Shown one piece after another: positions 1 through 7,441 of a stretch of 35,111 nucleotides of DNA. The notes beneath the pieces were generated by a model. It did not search any database, was not told the origin of the DNA, and worked only from the letters and a program-made list of their open reading frames with translations. Numbering within the stretch: position 1 is the first letter of the stretch; each line of letters opens with the position of its first letter. The translations under genes and the position numbers were made by a program. Source of the stretch: Sciscionella marina DSM 45152 (GTDB taxonomy: Bacteria > Actinomycetota > Actinomycetes > Mycobacteriales > Pseudonocardiaceae); assembly GCF_000379465.1 (NCBI RefSeq), contig NZ_KB905411.1:1-35111 (forward strand), read 5' to 3'.

Positions 1-40
1 GGGGAGGGAGTGTCCGTGCTTGTGCGGGCACTCCCTCCCC
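1..40 (-). terminator. Strong intrinsic hairpin downstream of the DUF4232 gene
   Basis: Positions 1-12 and 29-40 are perfect reverse complements, and 13-16/25-28 extend the stem with one G-T wobble, leaving an 8-nt loop. It begins 7 nt beyond the stop codon of the leftward gene at 47, so it most likely ends that transcript. There is no clear U-tract, which is common for actinobacterial terminators. Confidence 0.75.
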
Positions 41-46
41 CGTGTT

Positions 47-589
47 CTAGCGTTCCGGGGTGGGCGCGGTCCCCGCGTGCACGGCACCGACATCGATGGT
101 GTGGCTGTCCGCATTGGCATCCACCGCACCGAGATTCCAGCCCAGGCTCACGTTCGGATCGATCGGATCCCCGTGCGGATTACTCCCCGCCGCAGCGGTG
201 TAAGTGATCGCGTTCGGCGTCTGCTGCTCCTCGGCGACCGCTGTCCAGTGCAAAGGCACATAAGCAGAACTGCCATCAGCGATCCCGACAGCAGGCGCAC
301 CACCGGCCGCCTCGTTGTCCACCAACACGTTGTGCGCACCCACCAGCCCGACCTCCGGCACCCCGGCAAGCGCACAACGCTCACCCTGCTTCGCGGTGAA
401 CTGGATCGCCCCGGAACGATTCCCCATACCCGCATCACCAGGCACGAGGTTGGTCGTGAACTGATTCGCAGTACACGGCAGCAAACCCGCACCAGAAGCC
501 TCAGCAGCACTCGCGGTAGCACCGAGCACACCGACACCGATCCCGGCCACCGCGAACCCGGCCACCATCCGACGCACCACACTGTTCAT
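47..589 (-). CDS. Secreted DUF4232 domain protein
   Basis: The 180-residue product has an N-terminal signal peptide (Arg-Arg near residue 6, hydrophobic core, ATASA-A cleavage-like site near residue 28). One globular domain of the DUF4232 type follows, with two Cys (CTANQF and GERCAL) that could form a disulfide. DUF4232 proteins are exported or lipid-anchored actinobacterial proteins of unknown function; no lipobox is visible here, so it is probably released. The ATG at 589 was chosen over a longer frame to 640 because GGGGAAG sits just upstream and the signal peptide starts there. It reads in the same direction as the SDR upstream but is separated by 214 nt, so it may have its own promoter. 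I could not find a convincing one. Confidence 0.8.
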   Translation of the reverse strand: MNSVVRRMVAGFAVAGIGVGVLGATASAAEASGAGLLPCTANQFTTNLVPGDAGMGNRSGAIQFTAKQGERCALAGVPEVGLVGAHNVLVDNEAAGGAPAVGIADGSSAYVPLHWTAVAEEQQTPNAITYTAAAGSNPHGDPIDPNVSLGWNLGAVDANADSHTIDVGAVHAGTAPTPER

Positions 590-803
590 GACTTCCCCTT
601 CCCAGGCACCCCAAGCAGGGCACCACCATCGGTGAACCACTCACCACGATTGATCTCTCACCGGAAAAGATGCACAGACCCACGGGAAGGAGGCCAAAAC
701 ATGACACCGCTCGCCAAAAGACAACCCCGACGCCACCCACACGTCCACGATACTGTTGCCGCGTGATCCGAACGTGCCATCACCGCCGCGAACAGTCGCG
801 GAC

Positions 804-1745
804 TCACCGGCCCCGCGCGTTGTCCACAATGGCCAGACACCAGTCGAGGAAACGCCGGGCCCGGTCCGGGCTGGTTCGGGTACCACGCCGGTAATCGATC
901 GGGCGCCGCGCCCGGTCGTGCCAGAACCGACCGCTTTCCGGAGCGGGGTCCGTCGCCGCGAGCCAGATCGCGGTATCGGCCCCCTGATCGGGATCGCGTA
1001 AGAGTGGACGGAGCGCCCGGTGGAATCCGGGCAGCGAACTGGCCACTCCGGGGGTGTCCGCCCAGCCGGGATGCGTGCAGTACACCGAAATCCGGTCGGC
1101 GGAAAGCCGTTCGGCGAGCGGGGCGGTCAGTACCGCCTGCATCCGCTTCGTCCGCGCATAGGCGACCGCGCCACGGTAGCTGCCGGTGCGGTACTCGGGG
1201 TCCTCATCGTGCAGCGGCTGGGTGTACATCCCCGCCGAGGAGACGAGCACCAGTCGTCCACCGGCAAGCGGTGCGCGAAGCGATTCGGTCAGCAGCAGCG
1301 GACCGAGCACGTGGACGGCCAGGGTGAGCTCGTGCCCCTGAGCCGTCGTCTCGCGCCCGACGGGCAGCAGCCCGGCGTTGTGCACCAGGACGTCCAGTTT
1401 TCCCGTGCCGGTGGCGGCGAACCGGGCGACATCGGGGAGATCGGCGAGATCACATCGTTCGACGCGCAGTCGCGCGCCGGGCACCTCCGCGGCGATCGCC
1501 TCGGCCGCCGCAACACCCCGCTCCCGGTCCCGCACCACCATGATCACGCTCGCCCCGAGTGCGGCGAGTCCTCGTGCGGTGGCCATACCGAGCCCGGAGT
1601 TCGCTCCGGTGACCATCGCGGTCTTGCCCCGCAGCGCTCCGGGCCAGGGATCTGCGGGCGGCCAGCCGCGTGCCCGGATCCGGTAACCGATGCGGCTGTA
1701 TCCCGGCAGTACCAGCCGATCAAGCGCGATGTCCAGCAGGCGCAT
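804..1745 (-). CDS. Short-chain dehydrogenase/reductase (SDR), classical type
   Basis: The 313-residue protein has an N-terminal extension of about 40 residues and then a Rossmann fold. Visible motifs are the nucleotide-binding TGANSGLG, the structural NAG (HNAGLLPVG), the catalytic Ser in VSSAGM, and the YARTK (YxxxK) active site. The sequence resembles retinol/WW-domain-type dehydrogenases; the substrate cannot be read from sequence. The ATG at 1745 is preceded by GGGAGAA, which decides the start over an upstream in-frame codon at 1805. It lies 69 nt downstream of the fasciclin lipoprotein gene, with a hairpin between them, so it may be expressed by read-through in the SigK-linked leftward operon. 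Confidence 0.85.
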   Translation of the reverse strand: MRLLDIALDRLVLPGYSRIGYRIRARGWPPADPWPGALRGKTAMVTGANSGLGMATARGLAALGASVIMVVRDRERGVAAAEAIAAEVPGARLRVERCDLADLPDVARFAATGTGKLDVLVHNAGLLPVGRETTAQGHELTLAVHVLGPLLLTESLRAPLAGGRLVLVSSAGMYTQPLHDEDPEYRTGSYRGAVAYARTKRMQAVLTAPLAERLSADRISVYCTHPGWADTPGVASSLPGFHRALRPLLRDPDQGADTAIWLAATDPAPESGRFWHDRARRPIDYRRGTRTSPDRARRFLDWCLAIVDNARGR

Positions 1746-1771
1746 CGAATCTTCTCCCTTCGCTGTGGGTG

Positions 1772-1805
1772 GTGGGTTTCCCGGGGCCGTCCGCGGGAAA
1801 CCCAC
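1772..1805 (-). terminator. Hairpin between fasciclin gene and SDR gene
   Basis: GTGGGTTTCCC at 1772-1782 pairs perfectly with 1795-1805 around a 12-nt loop, and the arms extend imperfectly outward. It begins 10 nt after the fasciclin stop codon. It could end or attenuate the Mo-oxidoreductase/fasciclin transcript before the SDR. No U-tract is seen. Confidence 0.6.
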
Positions 1806-1814
1806 CCACGGCGA

Positions 1815-2501
1815 TCACATCGGCGGCATCAGCACGCTGTCGACGATGTACACCGTGGCGTTCGCGGTCTTGACGTTGCCGCAGGCGACCTTTGCGGAAT
1901 CGTTGACGGTGAAGTTCTCGCCGGAACCACTCGTCTTCACCGACTGCCCGGAAAGGGACTTGAAGTCGCCCTTCCCCAGTTGCCGTGGCGTGATCTGCTG
2001 ACCGACAACGTGGTACTGGAGCACCTTGGCCAGCTTGTCCTTGTCCGCGAGCAGCTGATCGAGCTGCCCCTTGGGGACCTTCTTGAACGCATCGTTGTCC
2101 GGGGCGAACACCGTGATCCCCTTGGCGTTGTTCAGGGTGTCGACAAGGCCCGCCTTCTTCACCGCGGTGACCAGAGTCGACAGTACCGGGTTGTTGCTCG
2201 CGGCGGTGGCCACCGGGGCTTTGGCCATCCCGCTGAAGCTGCCCGCCCCTTCCTTCGGCACCGCCGCGCACGCCGGCCCGAACTGGCCGGCCATGGCGGC
2301 ATCACCGGGCGCGCTCGAACTACTGGGCATCGGTTCCGACTTGGGCATGGAGCTCTGCGAGCTCGCCCCGCCCTGCCCGCTGTCGCCACTCTGCCCGCTG
2401 TCGCCACTCTGCCCGCTGTCTCCACTCTGGCCACCACACGCGGCCAGGCCCGTCATGGTCAGTCCGGCGATCAGGACGACACCCAATTTCGTTGCCTTCA
2501 T
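1815..2501 (-). CDS. Fasciclin (FAS1) domain lipoprotein, MPT70/MPT83-like
   Basis: The 228-residue protein starts with a lipoprotein signal peptide (MKATKLG, hydrophobic stretch, lipobox LAAC with Cys about residue 22). A low-complexity linker follows, made of QSGDSG repeats and Ser/Pro/Met-rich sequence. One FAS1 domain fills the C-terminal ~135 residues, with the typical ITVFAPDNDAF box and LQYHVVG box. Mycobacterial MPT70 and MPT83 are the best known SigK targets and have this layout. The ATG at 2501 follows GAGAGGAAAAG. It lies 32 nt after the molybdopterin oxidoreductase stop, so the two are probably co-transcribed from the SigK-type promoter at 4035-4062. The role of the domain (cell-surface adhesion or envelope interaction) is family knowledge, not shown here. 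Confidence 0.9.
   Translation of the reverse strand: MKATKLGVVLIAGLTMTGLAACGGQSGDSGQSGDSGQSGDSGQGGASSQSSMPKSEPMPSSSSAPGDAAMAGQFGPACAAVPKEGAGSFSGMAKAPVATAASNNPVLSTLVTAVKKAGLVDTLNNAKGITVFAPDNDAFKKVPKGQLDQLLADKDKLAKVLQYHVVGQQITPRQLGKGDFKSLSGQSVKTSGSGENFTVNDSAKVACGNVKTANATVYIVDSVLMPPM
2373..2426 (-). repeat. Three tandem 18-bp units in the lipoprotein linker
   Basis: The 18-bp unit CTGCCCGCTGTCGCCACT occurs at 2373-2390, 2391-2408 and 2409-2426; the third copy has one C-to-T type change. On the coding strand each unit encodes the hexapeptide SGDSGQ, in the flexible linker between the lipidated Cys and the FAS1 domain. Near-identity at the DNA level suggests recent slippage. Confidence 0.9.
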
Positions 2502-2533
2502 CGGCTTTTCCTCTCTGTTCGGGTATCCGTACT

Positions 2534-4027
2534 TCATTCGGAAACGGTGACCAGCACCGAGTGCCAGCCGGTCGATCCGCTCGGGAAGACTTCGGCCCGG
2601 CCACCGGTCTGCATGTGGCCGGTCCCATCGACGGCACGCACCTCGATGCGGTGGCTGCCGGGTGCGGCCCGCCACGTCCAGCGCCACTGCCGCCACAGAT
2701 CCGGTCCGGCGTCGGTGGTCAGTTCCGCGCGCATCCAGGGGCCTCCGTCCACCCGGCACTGCACCGCCTCGATCCCGCGATGCAGCGCCCAGGCGACCCC
2801 GGCGACCGTGACCGGGACCGGCCTCAGCTGCGCGAACGGGCGGGGAACGTCGATACGGGAAGCGGTCTTCGCGGTGCCCTGCTCCACGTAACCGCGCCGG
2901 ACCCAATACGCGCGGTCCGCGGCGAAACTGGTCAGCTTCAGCTCGGTGAGCCATTTCGTCGCCGAGGCGTACCCGTAGAGCCCGGGGATGATCATCCGGA
3001 CCGGGTAGCCGTGCTTGCGGGGCAGCGGTTCACCGTTCATCCCGACCACGAGCATGGCCTCCCGCCCGTCGAGCACCAGCCCGGTCGGGGTGCCGATGGT
3101 CATCCCATCGGTGGCCGTGGACAGCAGCTGGTCGGCTCCGGCGCGGATCCCGGTCTCGCGCAGCAGGGTGGCGAGGGGAACCCCCAGCCAGCGAGTCGTG
3201 CTCACATACGGCCCGCCGACCTCGTTGGACACGCAGCACAACGTCATGTCCCGCTCCACGAGCGGCCTGTCGAGCAGATCGCGATAGCTCAGTGCCACCG
3301 GTTTGCCGACCGCGCCGTGGATGCGCAGTGTCCAGTCGGCGGGATCGATCGCGGGCAGGGCCAGATCGGTGTCCACCCGGTAGAAATCCGCATTGGCGGT
3401 CCGGAACGGGCTCAGTCCCGGGAGGGCGAAGCGGTGTCCCGGCGGAAGCGGCGGGGCCGGGTCCGCGGCACGAGGCAGCGCCGTGGCCGCGCGCTCGCCG
3501 GGGTCGCCGAGGAACCGTCCGCCGACCAGCCCGGCGGCACCGATGGTGAACGCGCCGAGGGCCACCCGCCGCTGCACCCCGGAGCTCTCGACGGCCGCCT
3601 GTGGTCCCGTGGTCCTGGTGAGCACCCGCAGCGAACCGGCTCCGAGCGCCGCGGCGAGCAGCGAGGGAAGCGCGTCGACCGGGCCGGCGCCGGTACCGAA
3701 CGCGGCCGCGAGCGCGCCCGCGATGCCCAGTACCGCGATCAGCACCGTGCCCGCCGTCCGGGATCGCAGGCACAGCAGACCGGCGGTCACCAAGAGGGCG
3801 AGCAGCACGAGCGTCACCCCGCATATCAGCACGAGCTTGTCGCCGGTGCCGAACCAGCGGATGGCTGCCTCCTTGACGGACGCGGGTGCGCTGTCGATGG
3901 CGAACCTCCCGACCGCCCCGATCGGTGAAGAGGACGCGCCGAGGAAGGCCCCGAGGAATTCGGCGATACCGATACCGAACACCGCGGCGGTCACACCCCG
4001 TGCCGCGTAGGCCAACCGTCGACGCAT
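2534..4027 (-). CDS. Membrane-anchored molybdopterin-dependent oxidoreductase (sulfite-oxidase family)
   Basis: The 497-residue protein has four or five hydrophobic segments in its first ~175 residues (near 12-30, 65-87, 95-112, 118-136, 154-172). An oxidoreductase molybdopterin-binding domain follows (about 205-385), then a C-terminal Mo-co dimerisation-like immunoglobulin domain (about 395-497). The Mo-ligand cysteine is in the TLCCVSNEVGG motif near residue 264. This architecture suggests an extracytoplasmic sulfite-oxidase-like or methionine-sulfoxide-reductase-like enzyme; the substrate is unknown. The ATG at 4027 lies only 7 nt from a SigK-type -10 box, so the mRNA is probably leaderless. 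Its divergence from sigK and its pairing with the fasciclin lipoprotein place it in the SigK regulon. Confidence 0.88.
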   Translation of the reverse strand: MRRRLAYAARGVTAAVFGIGIAEFLGAFLGASSSPIGAVGRFAIDSAPASVKEAAIRWFGTGDKLVLICGVTLVLLALLVTAGLLCLRSRTAGTVLIAVLGIAGALAAAFGTGAGPVDALPSLLAAALGAGSLRVLTRTTGPQAAVESSGVQRRVALGAFTIGAAGLVGGRFLGDPGERAATALPRAADPAPPLPPGHRFALPGLSPFRTANADFYRVDTDLALPAIDPADWTLRIHGAVGKPVALSYRDLLDRPLVERDMTLCCVSNEVGGPYVSTTRWLGVPLATLLRETGIRAGADQLLSTATDGMTIGTPTGLVLDGREAMLVVGMNGEPLPRKHGYPVRMIIPGLYGYASATKWLTELKLTSFAADRAYWVRRGYVEQGTAKTASRIDVPRPFAQLRPVPVTVAGVAWALHRGIEAVQCRVDGGPWMRAELTTDAGPDLWRQWRWTWRAAPGSHRIEVRAVDGTGHMQTGGRAEVFPSGSTGWHSVLVTVSE

Positions 4028-4034
4028 GCCCTGA

Positions 4035-4062
4035 CTTCGAAGGCGGCACCGGCTCCGGATGG
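4035..4062 (-). promoter_or_regulatory. SigK-type promoter for the Mo oxidoreductase operon
   Basis: On the minus strand CCATCC (4057-4062) is followed after 16 nt by TCGAAG (4035-4040). The mycobacterial SigK consensus, as I recall it, is CCATCC-N15-17-CCGAAT, so the -35 is perfect and the -10 keeps CGAA. The start codon follows the -10 by 7 nt, the same spacing as at 9341, implying a leaderless transcript. Confidence 0.65.
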
Positions 4063-4100
4063 GACAATGGCACGGTGATCACCCGGGTAGGGTGTGACAC

Positions 4101-4127
4101 CAATCCGTTCCCGCTATCAGTCCGAAC
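4101..4127 (+). promoter_or_regulatory. SigK-type promoter of sigK-rskA (autoregulation)
   Basis: CAATCC (4101-4106), 15-nt spacer, CCGAAC (4122-4127) on the plus strand, 36 nt before the sigK start. One mismatch in each box against the CCATCC/CCGAAT consensus. It suggests that SigK drives its own operon. Confidence 0.65.
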
Positions 4128-4163
4128 CACCGACGAGATCGCTGACTCCTGAGGGGAGCCGTC

Positions 4164-4757
4164 ATGGACGAGCAGGCACCGTCACCGGACGGCGCCGCGG
4201 GTGCGGGGCCGGACCGGCCGAACGCCGAGGAGCTGATCGGGCGTGTCGGGCGCGGGGATCAGGCCGCCTTCGCCGCGCTCTACGACCGGTTCGCGGGCAG
4301 TGTGCTCGGCGTGATCGCGCGGGTGGTGCGCAATCCTGCCTATGCGGAGGAAGTGGCGCAGGAGGTGCTGCTCGAGGTGTGGCAGAAGGCACCGCGCTAT
4401 GCCGAGGCCCGCGGCAGCGCGCAGAGCTGGGTGCTGACCATCGCGCACCGCAGAGCCGTCGACAGGGTGCGCTCGGAACAGGCAGCACAGCAGCGCGATC
4501 AGCGTGAACAGGCACTGGCCGAACGTCCCTACGACGAGGTCAGCGAGGCGACGGTGGCCAGGCTCGAACAGGAACGGGTCCGGCACTGTCTCGGTTCGCT
4601 CACCGATTTGCAGCGCCAGTCGGTGACGATGGCCTACTACGCCGGGCACACCTACCGGGAGGTCGCCGAGCTGCTGCGCACCCCGCTCGGCACGGTGAAG
4701 ACCCGGCTACGGGACGGGCTGATCCGGCTGCGCGACTGCTTGGGGGTGGCCCGATGA
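4164..4757 (+). CDS. sigK: ECF RNA polymerase sigma factor SigK
   Basis: The 197-residue protein has an ECF region 2 (about 25-95, with the YDRFAGSVLGVIARVVRN and AEEVAQEVLLEVWQKAP segments and the SWVLTIAHRRAVDRVRS helix). Region 4 is at about 130-190, with the LTDLQRQSVTMAYYAGHTYREVAE and GTVKTRLRDGL helix-turn-helix. The start at 4164 follows GGGGAG at good spacing. The stop overlaps rskA by ATGA. Identity as SigK rests on the RskA partner and on the surrounding UfaA1, DUF1365 and FAD-oxidoreductase genes, which also surround sigK in M. tuberculosis. It directs polymerase to CCATCC/CCGAAY promoters, four of which are seen in this window, including its own. Confidence 0.92.
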   Translation: MDEQAPSPDGAAGAGPDRPNAEELIGRVGRGDQAAFAALYDRFAGSVLGVIARVVRNPAYAEEVAQEVLLEVWQKAPRYAEARGSAQSWVLTIAHRRAVDRVRSEQAAQQRDQREQALAERPYDEVSEATVARLEQERVRHCLGSLTDLQRQSVTMAYYAGHTYREVAELLRTPLGTVKTRLRDGLIRLRDCLGVAR

Positions 4758-5479
4758 ATCCGGATGTGCACACCCTGACCGGTGCCTATGCGCTCGACGC
4801 ACTGGACGATCTCGAACGCGCCTCGTTCGAACGTCACCTTGCCGAATGCCCGGACTGTGCCCGCGAGGTGCGCGAGTTCCAGGAGACCGCCGCCCGGCTC
4901 GGCGCGGCGGCCGCCGTCACCACACCTCAGCGGCTGCGCGAACGGGTCCTGGCCGAAGTGGCGCGCACGAGGCAGTTCAGCCCGGCCGGGCCGCGAGCCG
5001 GGCGCGCCCGTCCCGGCCGGTGGACGATGCGGATCACCGGACTGGTCGCGGCCGCCGCAGTGATCGCCGCCGCGGTGCTCGGCGTGGACCTGTGGCAGAC
5101 CGGCCGGGATCTGTCCGGGACCCAGAGCAGGCTCGCGGAGATCAGCACGGTGGTCAATGCCCCGGATGCCAAGTCTGCCAAGGGAACCGCGTCGAACGGT
5201 GGCACCGCCACAGCCGTGGTCGCCCCGAGCGAGCGGCGGGCCGTGCTGGTGGTCGCGGGAATGCCACCGGCGCCCGCGGACCGGGCCTATCAGCTGTGGT
5301 TCATGGGCGGGGGCAAGGCGTACTCGGCGGGGCTGCTGCGCCGCGACGACCGCGGCGGATTCGCCCCGGTGCTCGCGGCGACGGTGCCGGGCGCCGAGCA
5401 GGTCGGCCTCACCCTGGAGCCGTCGGGCGGTTCCCCGCAGCCGACGACGCAGCCGCTGATGGCCTTCCGGCTGGCCTGA
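4754..5479 (+). CDS. rskA: Anti-sigma-K factor RskA
   Basis: The 241-residue membrane protein has an N-terminal cytosolic anti-sigma domain with the zinc-binding HLAECPDC motif (H..C..C, about residues 28-36). A single membrane helix lies near 95-113 (ITGLVAAAAVIAAAVLGVDL), followed by an extracytoplasmic RskA domain to the C-terminus (GMPPAPADRAYQLWFM and GLTLEPSGGSPQPT are typical). In mycobacteria RskA holds SigK inactive and is degraded by regulated intramembrane proteolysis under reducing conditions. The 4-nt overlap with sigK indicates translational coupling and fixed stoichiometry. The stop codon lies inside a 28-bp palindrome shared with the convergent gene. Confidence 0.92.
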   Translation: MNPDVHTLTGAYALDALDDLERASFERHLAECPDCAREVREFQETAARLGAAAAVTTPQRLRERVLAEVARTRQFSPAGPRAGRARPGRWTMRITGLVAAAAVIAAAVLGVDLWQTGRDLSGTQSRLAEISTVVNAPDAKSAKGTASNGGTATAVVAPSERRAVLVVAGMPPAPADRAYQLWFMGGGKAYSAGLLRRDDRGGFAPVLAATVPGAEQVGLTLEPSGGSPQPTTQPLMAFRLA

Positions 5480-5500
5480 GACCGGCGCCGGTCTCAGGCC
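5473..5500. terminator. Perfect 28-bp palindrome, bidirectional terminator
   Basis: Positions 5473-5500 are a perfect palindrome centred between 5486 and 5487 (arms begin GGCCTGAGACCGGC). The TGA of rskA (5477-5479) and the TGA of the convergent ufaA1 (plus-strand TCA 5494-5496) occupy symmetric places in the two arms. Both transcripts would fold the same hairpin directly at their stop codons. Confidence 0.8.
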
Positions 5501-6696
5501 TGGATGCGCAGCTGCCAGTCGTCCAGGTAGCGGGCCCGGAAACCCGCTTCGCTGTAGGCGAGGTAGAACTCCCACATCCGGTGGAAGGTCTCGTCGAAAC
5601 CGAGCGCGGAGATCCGCGGCCACTGCTCACCGAACCGCTCCCGCCACCGGCGTAGGGTAGCCGCGTAGTCGGCACCCAGCGAACGCTGCTCGACGATGCG
5701 CAGCCCGGTGTGCCCGGCGAGGACGCCCTCGATCGCCGGAACCGAGGGCAGCATGCCGCCGGGAAAGATGTACTTGTGGATCCAGGTGTAGGAATGCCGC
5801 GTGGCCAGCATCCGCTCGTGCGGCATGGTGATGGTCTGCAGCCCGATCCGGCCGCCGGTACGCAGTAAGCGTTCCAGGGTCCGGAAGAACACCGGCCAGT
5901 AGCCCATTCCGACCGCCTCGATCATCTCGATGCTGAGGATCGCGTCGTAGATTCCGGTGATCTCCCGGTAGTCCTGTAAGCGGACCTGCACCCGGTCGGC
6001 CACCCCGGCTGCCGCGATGCGTTTGCGCGCCAGGTCGAGCTGCTCGGTCGAGACGGTCACCGTGGTCACCTCGGCGCCGCGTTCGGCCGCCCGGATGGCC
6101 AGCGATCCCCATCCGGTGCCGATCTCCAGAACCTGAGTGCCCGCGCCGACCCCGGCATAGTCCAGCAGCCCGTCGATCTTGCGCAGCTGCGCGGATTCCA
6201 GCGATTCCTCCGGCGAATCGAACCAGGCGGCCGAGTAGGTCATGGTCTCGTCGAGGAAGGTCGCGAACAGCTCGTTCGACAGGTCGTAGTGGTGATGGAT
6301 GTTGCGTCGCGCTCCCTCGACGGTGTTGCGATCGGCCTTCGGGGTCGTCCGTTCGGCGAGTCGGCGGAACCGTTGCAGCGTAGGGGGAACCAGGGTACTG
6401 ATCCGGCCGGCGAACGCGGTGAGCACTCCCGCCGGGTCGGTGCTGGTCCAATCGCCTGCCATATACGCTTCCCCGAACCCGATCTTCGCCTCCGCACCGA
6501 GCCGGTGATAGAAGGGCCCGGGGCGGACCACGCGCAGCACCGGGCTTTCCGCTGTACCGCCACCGAGCACCGTGGCGTCCGGGAACACGACGCGCACCGG
6601 AAGAGTGCGCACCGCCTGGTGAAACAATGCCCGGGCGATCGCCGCGCGCAGCGGGGAATGCGGTACCCGTTCGATATCCGGCCACTCGGCTCGCAT
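5494..6696 (-). CDS. ufaA1: Cyclopropane-fatty-acyl-phospholipid synthase (UfaA1-like)
   Basis: The 400-residue SAM-dependent enzyme has an N-terminal lipid-binding part (about 1-120) and a class I methyltransferase fold. Motifs include HHYDLSNELFATFLDETMTYSAAWF, the SAM-binding VLEIGTGWGSLA, and the SIEMIEAVG segment. The family transfers a methylene or methyl group from SAM to unsaturated acyl chains of phospholipids; M. tuberculosis UfaA1 in the equivalent locus has been linked to tuberculostearic acid synthesis. It is the last gene of a leftward operon (hydrolase, FAD oxidoreductase, DUF1365, this gene). Its ATG follows GAGGAGG and is separated from the DUF1365 stop by a single base. A second cyclopropane synthase lies at 9465. 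Confidence 0.9.
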   Translation of the reverse strand: MRAEWPDIERVPHSPLRAAIARALFHQAVRTLPVRVVFPDATVLGGGTAESPVLRVVRPGPFYHRLGAEAKIGFGEAYMAGDWTSTDPAGVLTAFAGRISTLVPPTLQRFRRLAERTTPKADRNTVEGARRNIHHHYDLSNELFATFLDETMTYSAAWFDSPEESLESAQLRKIDGLLDYAGVGAGTQVLEIGTGWGSLAIRAAERGAEVTTVTVSTEQLDLARKRIAAAGVADRVQVRLQDYREITGIYDAILSIEMIEAVGMGYWPVFFRTLERLLRTGGRIGLQTITMPHERMLATRHSYTWIHKYIFPGGMLPSVPAIEGVLAGHTGLRIVEQRSLGADYAATLRRWRERFGEQWPRISALGFDETFHRMWEFYLAYSEAGFRARYLDDWQLRIQA

Positions 6697-6697
6697 C

Positions 6698-7441
6698 TCA
6701 TCGCCTCCTCGGTGTGCTGGTGTTCACGTCCCTCGGTGTCCTCGGGACTCCGCGCAACCACAGCGCGATGCCGCGACGGCGGATCGCCGCCGATACGTGC
6801 AGCGGGGCGAGCGGATGGCGAAGCAGCATCCGCAGCAGCGCGCGGTTTTCCCCGGGAAGGCGCCGGCCGTGCATGGTGGCCACCAGCGGGCGGTCGCCGT
6901 GCTGCTCGAGTACCACGGAGAGGCGCAGTGTCTCGTCCGGTTCGGGCAGGCGCATCCGGTAATGGCCGCCCATGGCCAAAAACGGCGAGACGTAGAAGGT
7001 CTTCGCGGCCGTGGCCTGTCCGCGTGCATCGGGATACAGCAGATACCGGTGCCGCTCCCGGTAGGTGTTGTGCACCTCGGCCACGACATGGGTCACCGAG
7101 CCCTCCGCATCGTGGCACCAGAACACGCTCAGCGGATTGAACACATAGCCGAGCACCCGCGCGGAGGCAAGCATCGTGATCCGCCCGGACGGTGCCGGGA
7201 CCTCCCGGGCGGCGAGCCATTCTTCGAGCTCCGCGCGGATGGCCGCCCCTTGATCACCGGCGACCGCATCGCCTGCCCCGTGATCGCGCGCGTCGAACCG
7301 GGCGAACGGCCGCAGCCACCGCGACGGCCGCGGCATCCGGTCCAGATCCACCAGCCACAGATAGAAATCGTGGTCGAACATCGTGCGTATCCGATCGGCC
7401 CGGACATGCCGGACACGCACGGCATACAGAGCCGCGCTCAT
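6698..7441 (-). CDS. DUF1365 family protein
   Basis: The 247-residue protein matches DUF1365: HVRADRIRTMFDHDFYLWLVDLD near the N-terminus, the GYVFNPLSVFWCHD core, EVHNTYRERHRYLL, and FYVSPFLAMGGHYRMRL. The function is uncharacterised; the family is almost always next to a FAD amine-oxidase-like protein and a cyclopropane synthase, as here, which implies a role in acyl-chain modification. The ATG at 7441 overlaps the FAD-oxidoreductase stop by 4 nt (ATGA), and this decides the start over a longer frame to 7489. It corresponds to Rv0448c of the mycobacterial sigK locus. Confidence 0.88.
   Translation of the reverse strand: MSAALYAVRVRHVRADRIRTMFDHDFYLWLVDLDRMPRPSRWLRPFARFDARDHGAGDAVAGDQGAAIRAELEEWLAAREVPAPSGRITMLASARVLGYVFNPLSVFWCHDAEGSVTHVVAEVHNTYRERHRYLLYPDARGQATAAKTFYVSPFLAMGGHYRMRLPEPDETLRLSVVLEQHGDRPLVATMHGRRLPGENRALLRMLLRHPLAPLHVSAAIRRRGIALWLRGVPRTPRDVNTSTPRRR

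Noticed and set aside
2517-2562. CCGAAT (2536-2541) and CCGAAC (2517-2522) on the minus strand upstream of the fasciclin gene, possible extra SigK promoter
   Set aside because: No CCATCC-like box lies 15-17 nt upstream of either; the gene is probably served by the promoter at 4035-4062.
1020-2891. Very long plus-strand open frame across the SDR and fasciclin genes
   Set aside because: Antisense shadow produced by high third-position GC; the minus-strand genes have clear domains and ribosome sites.
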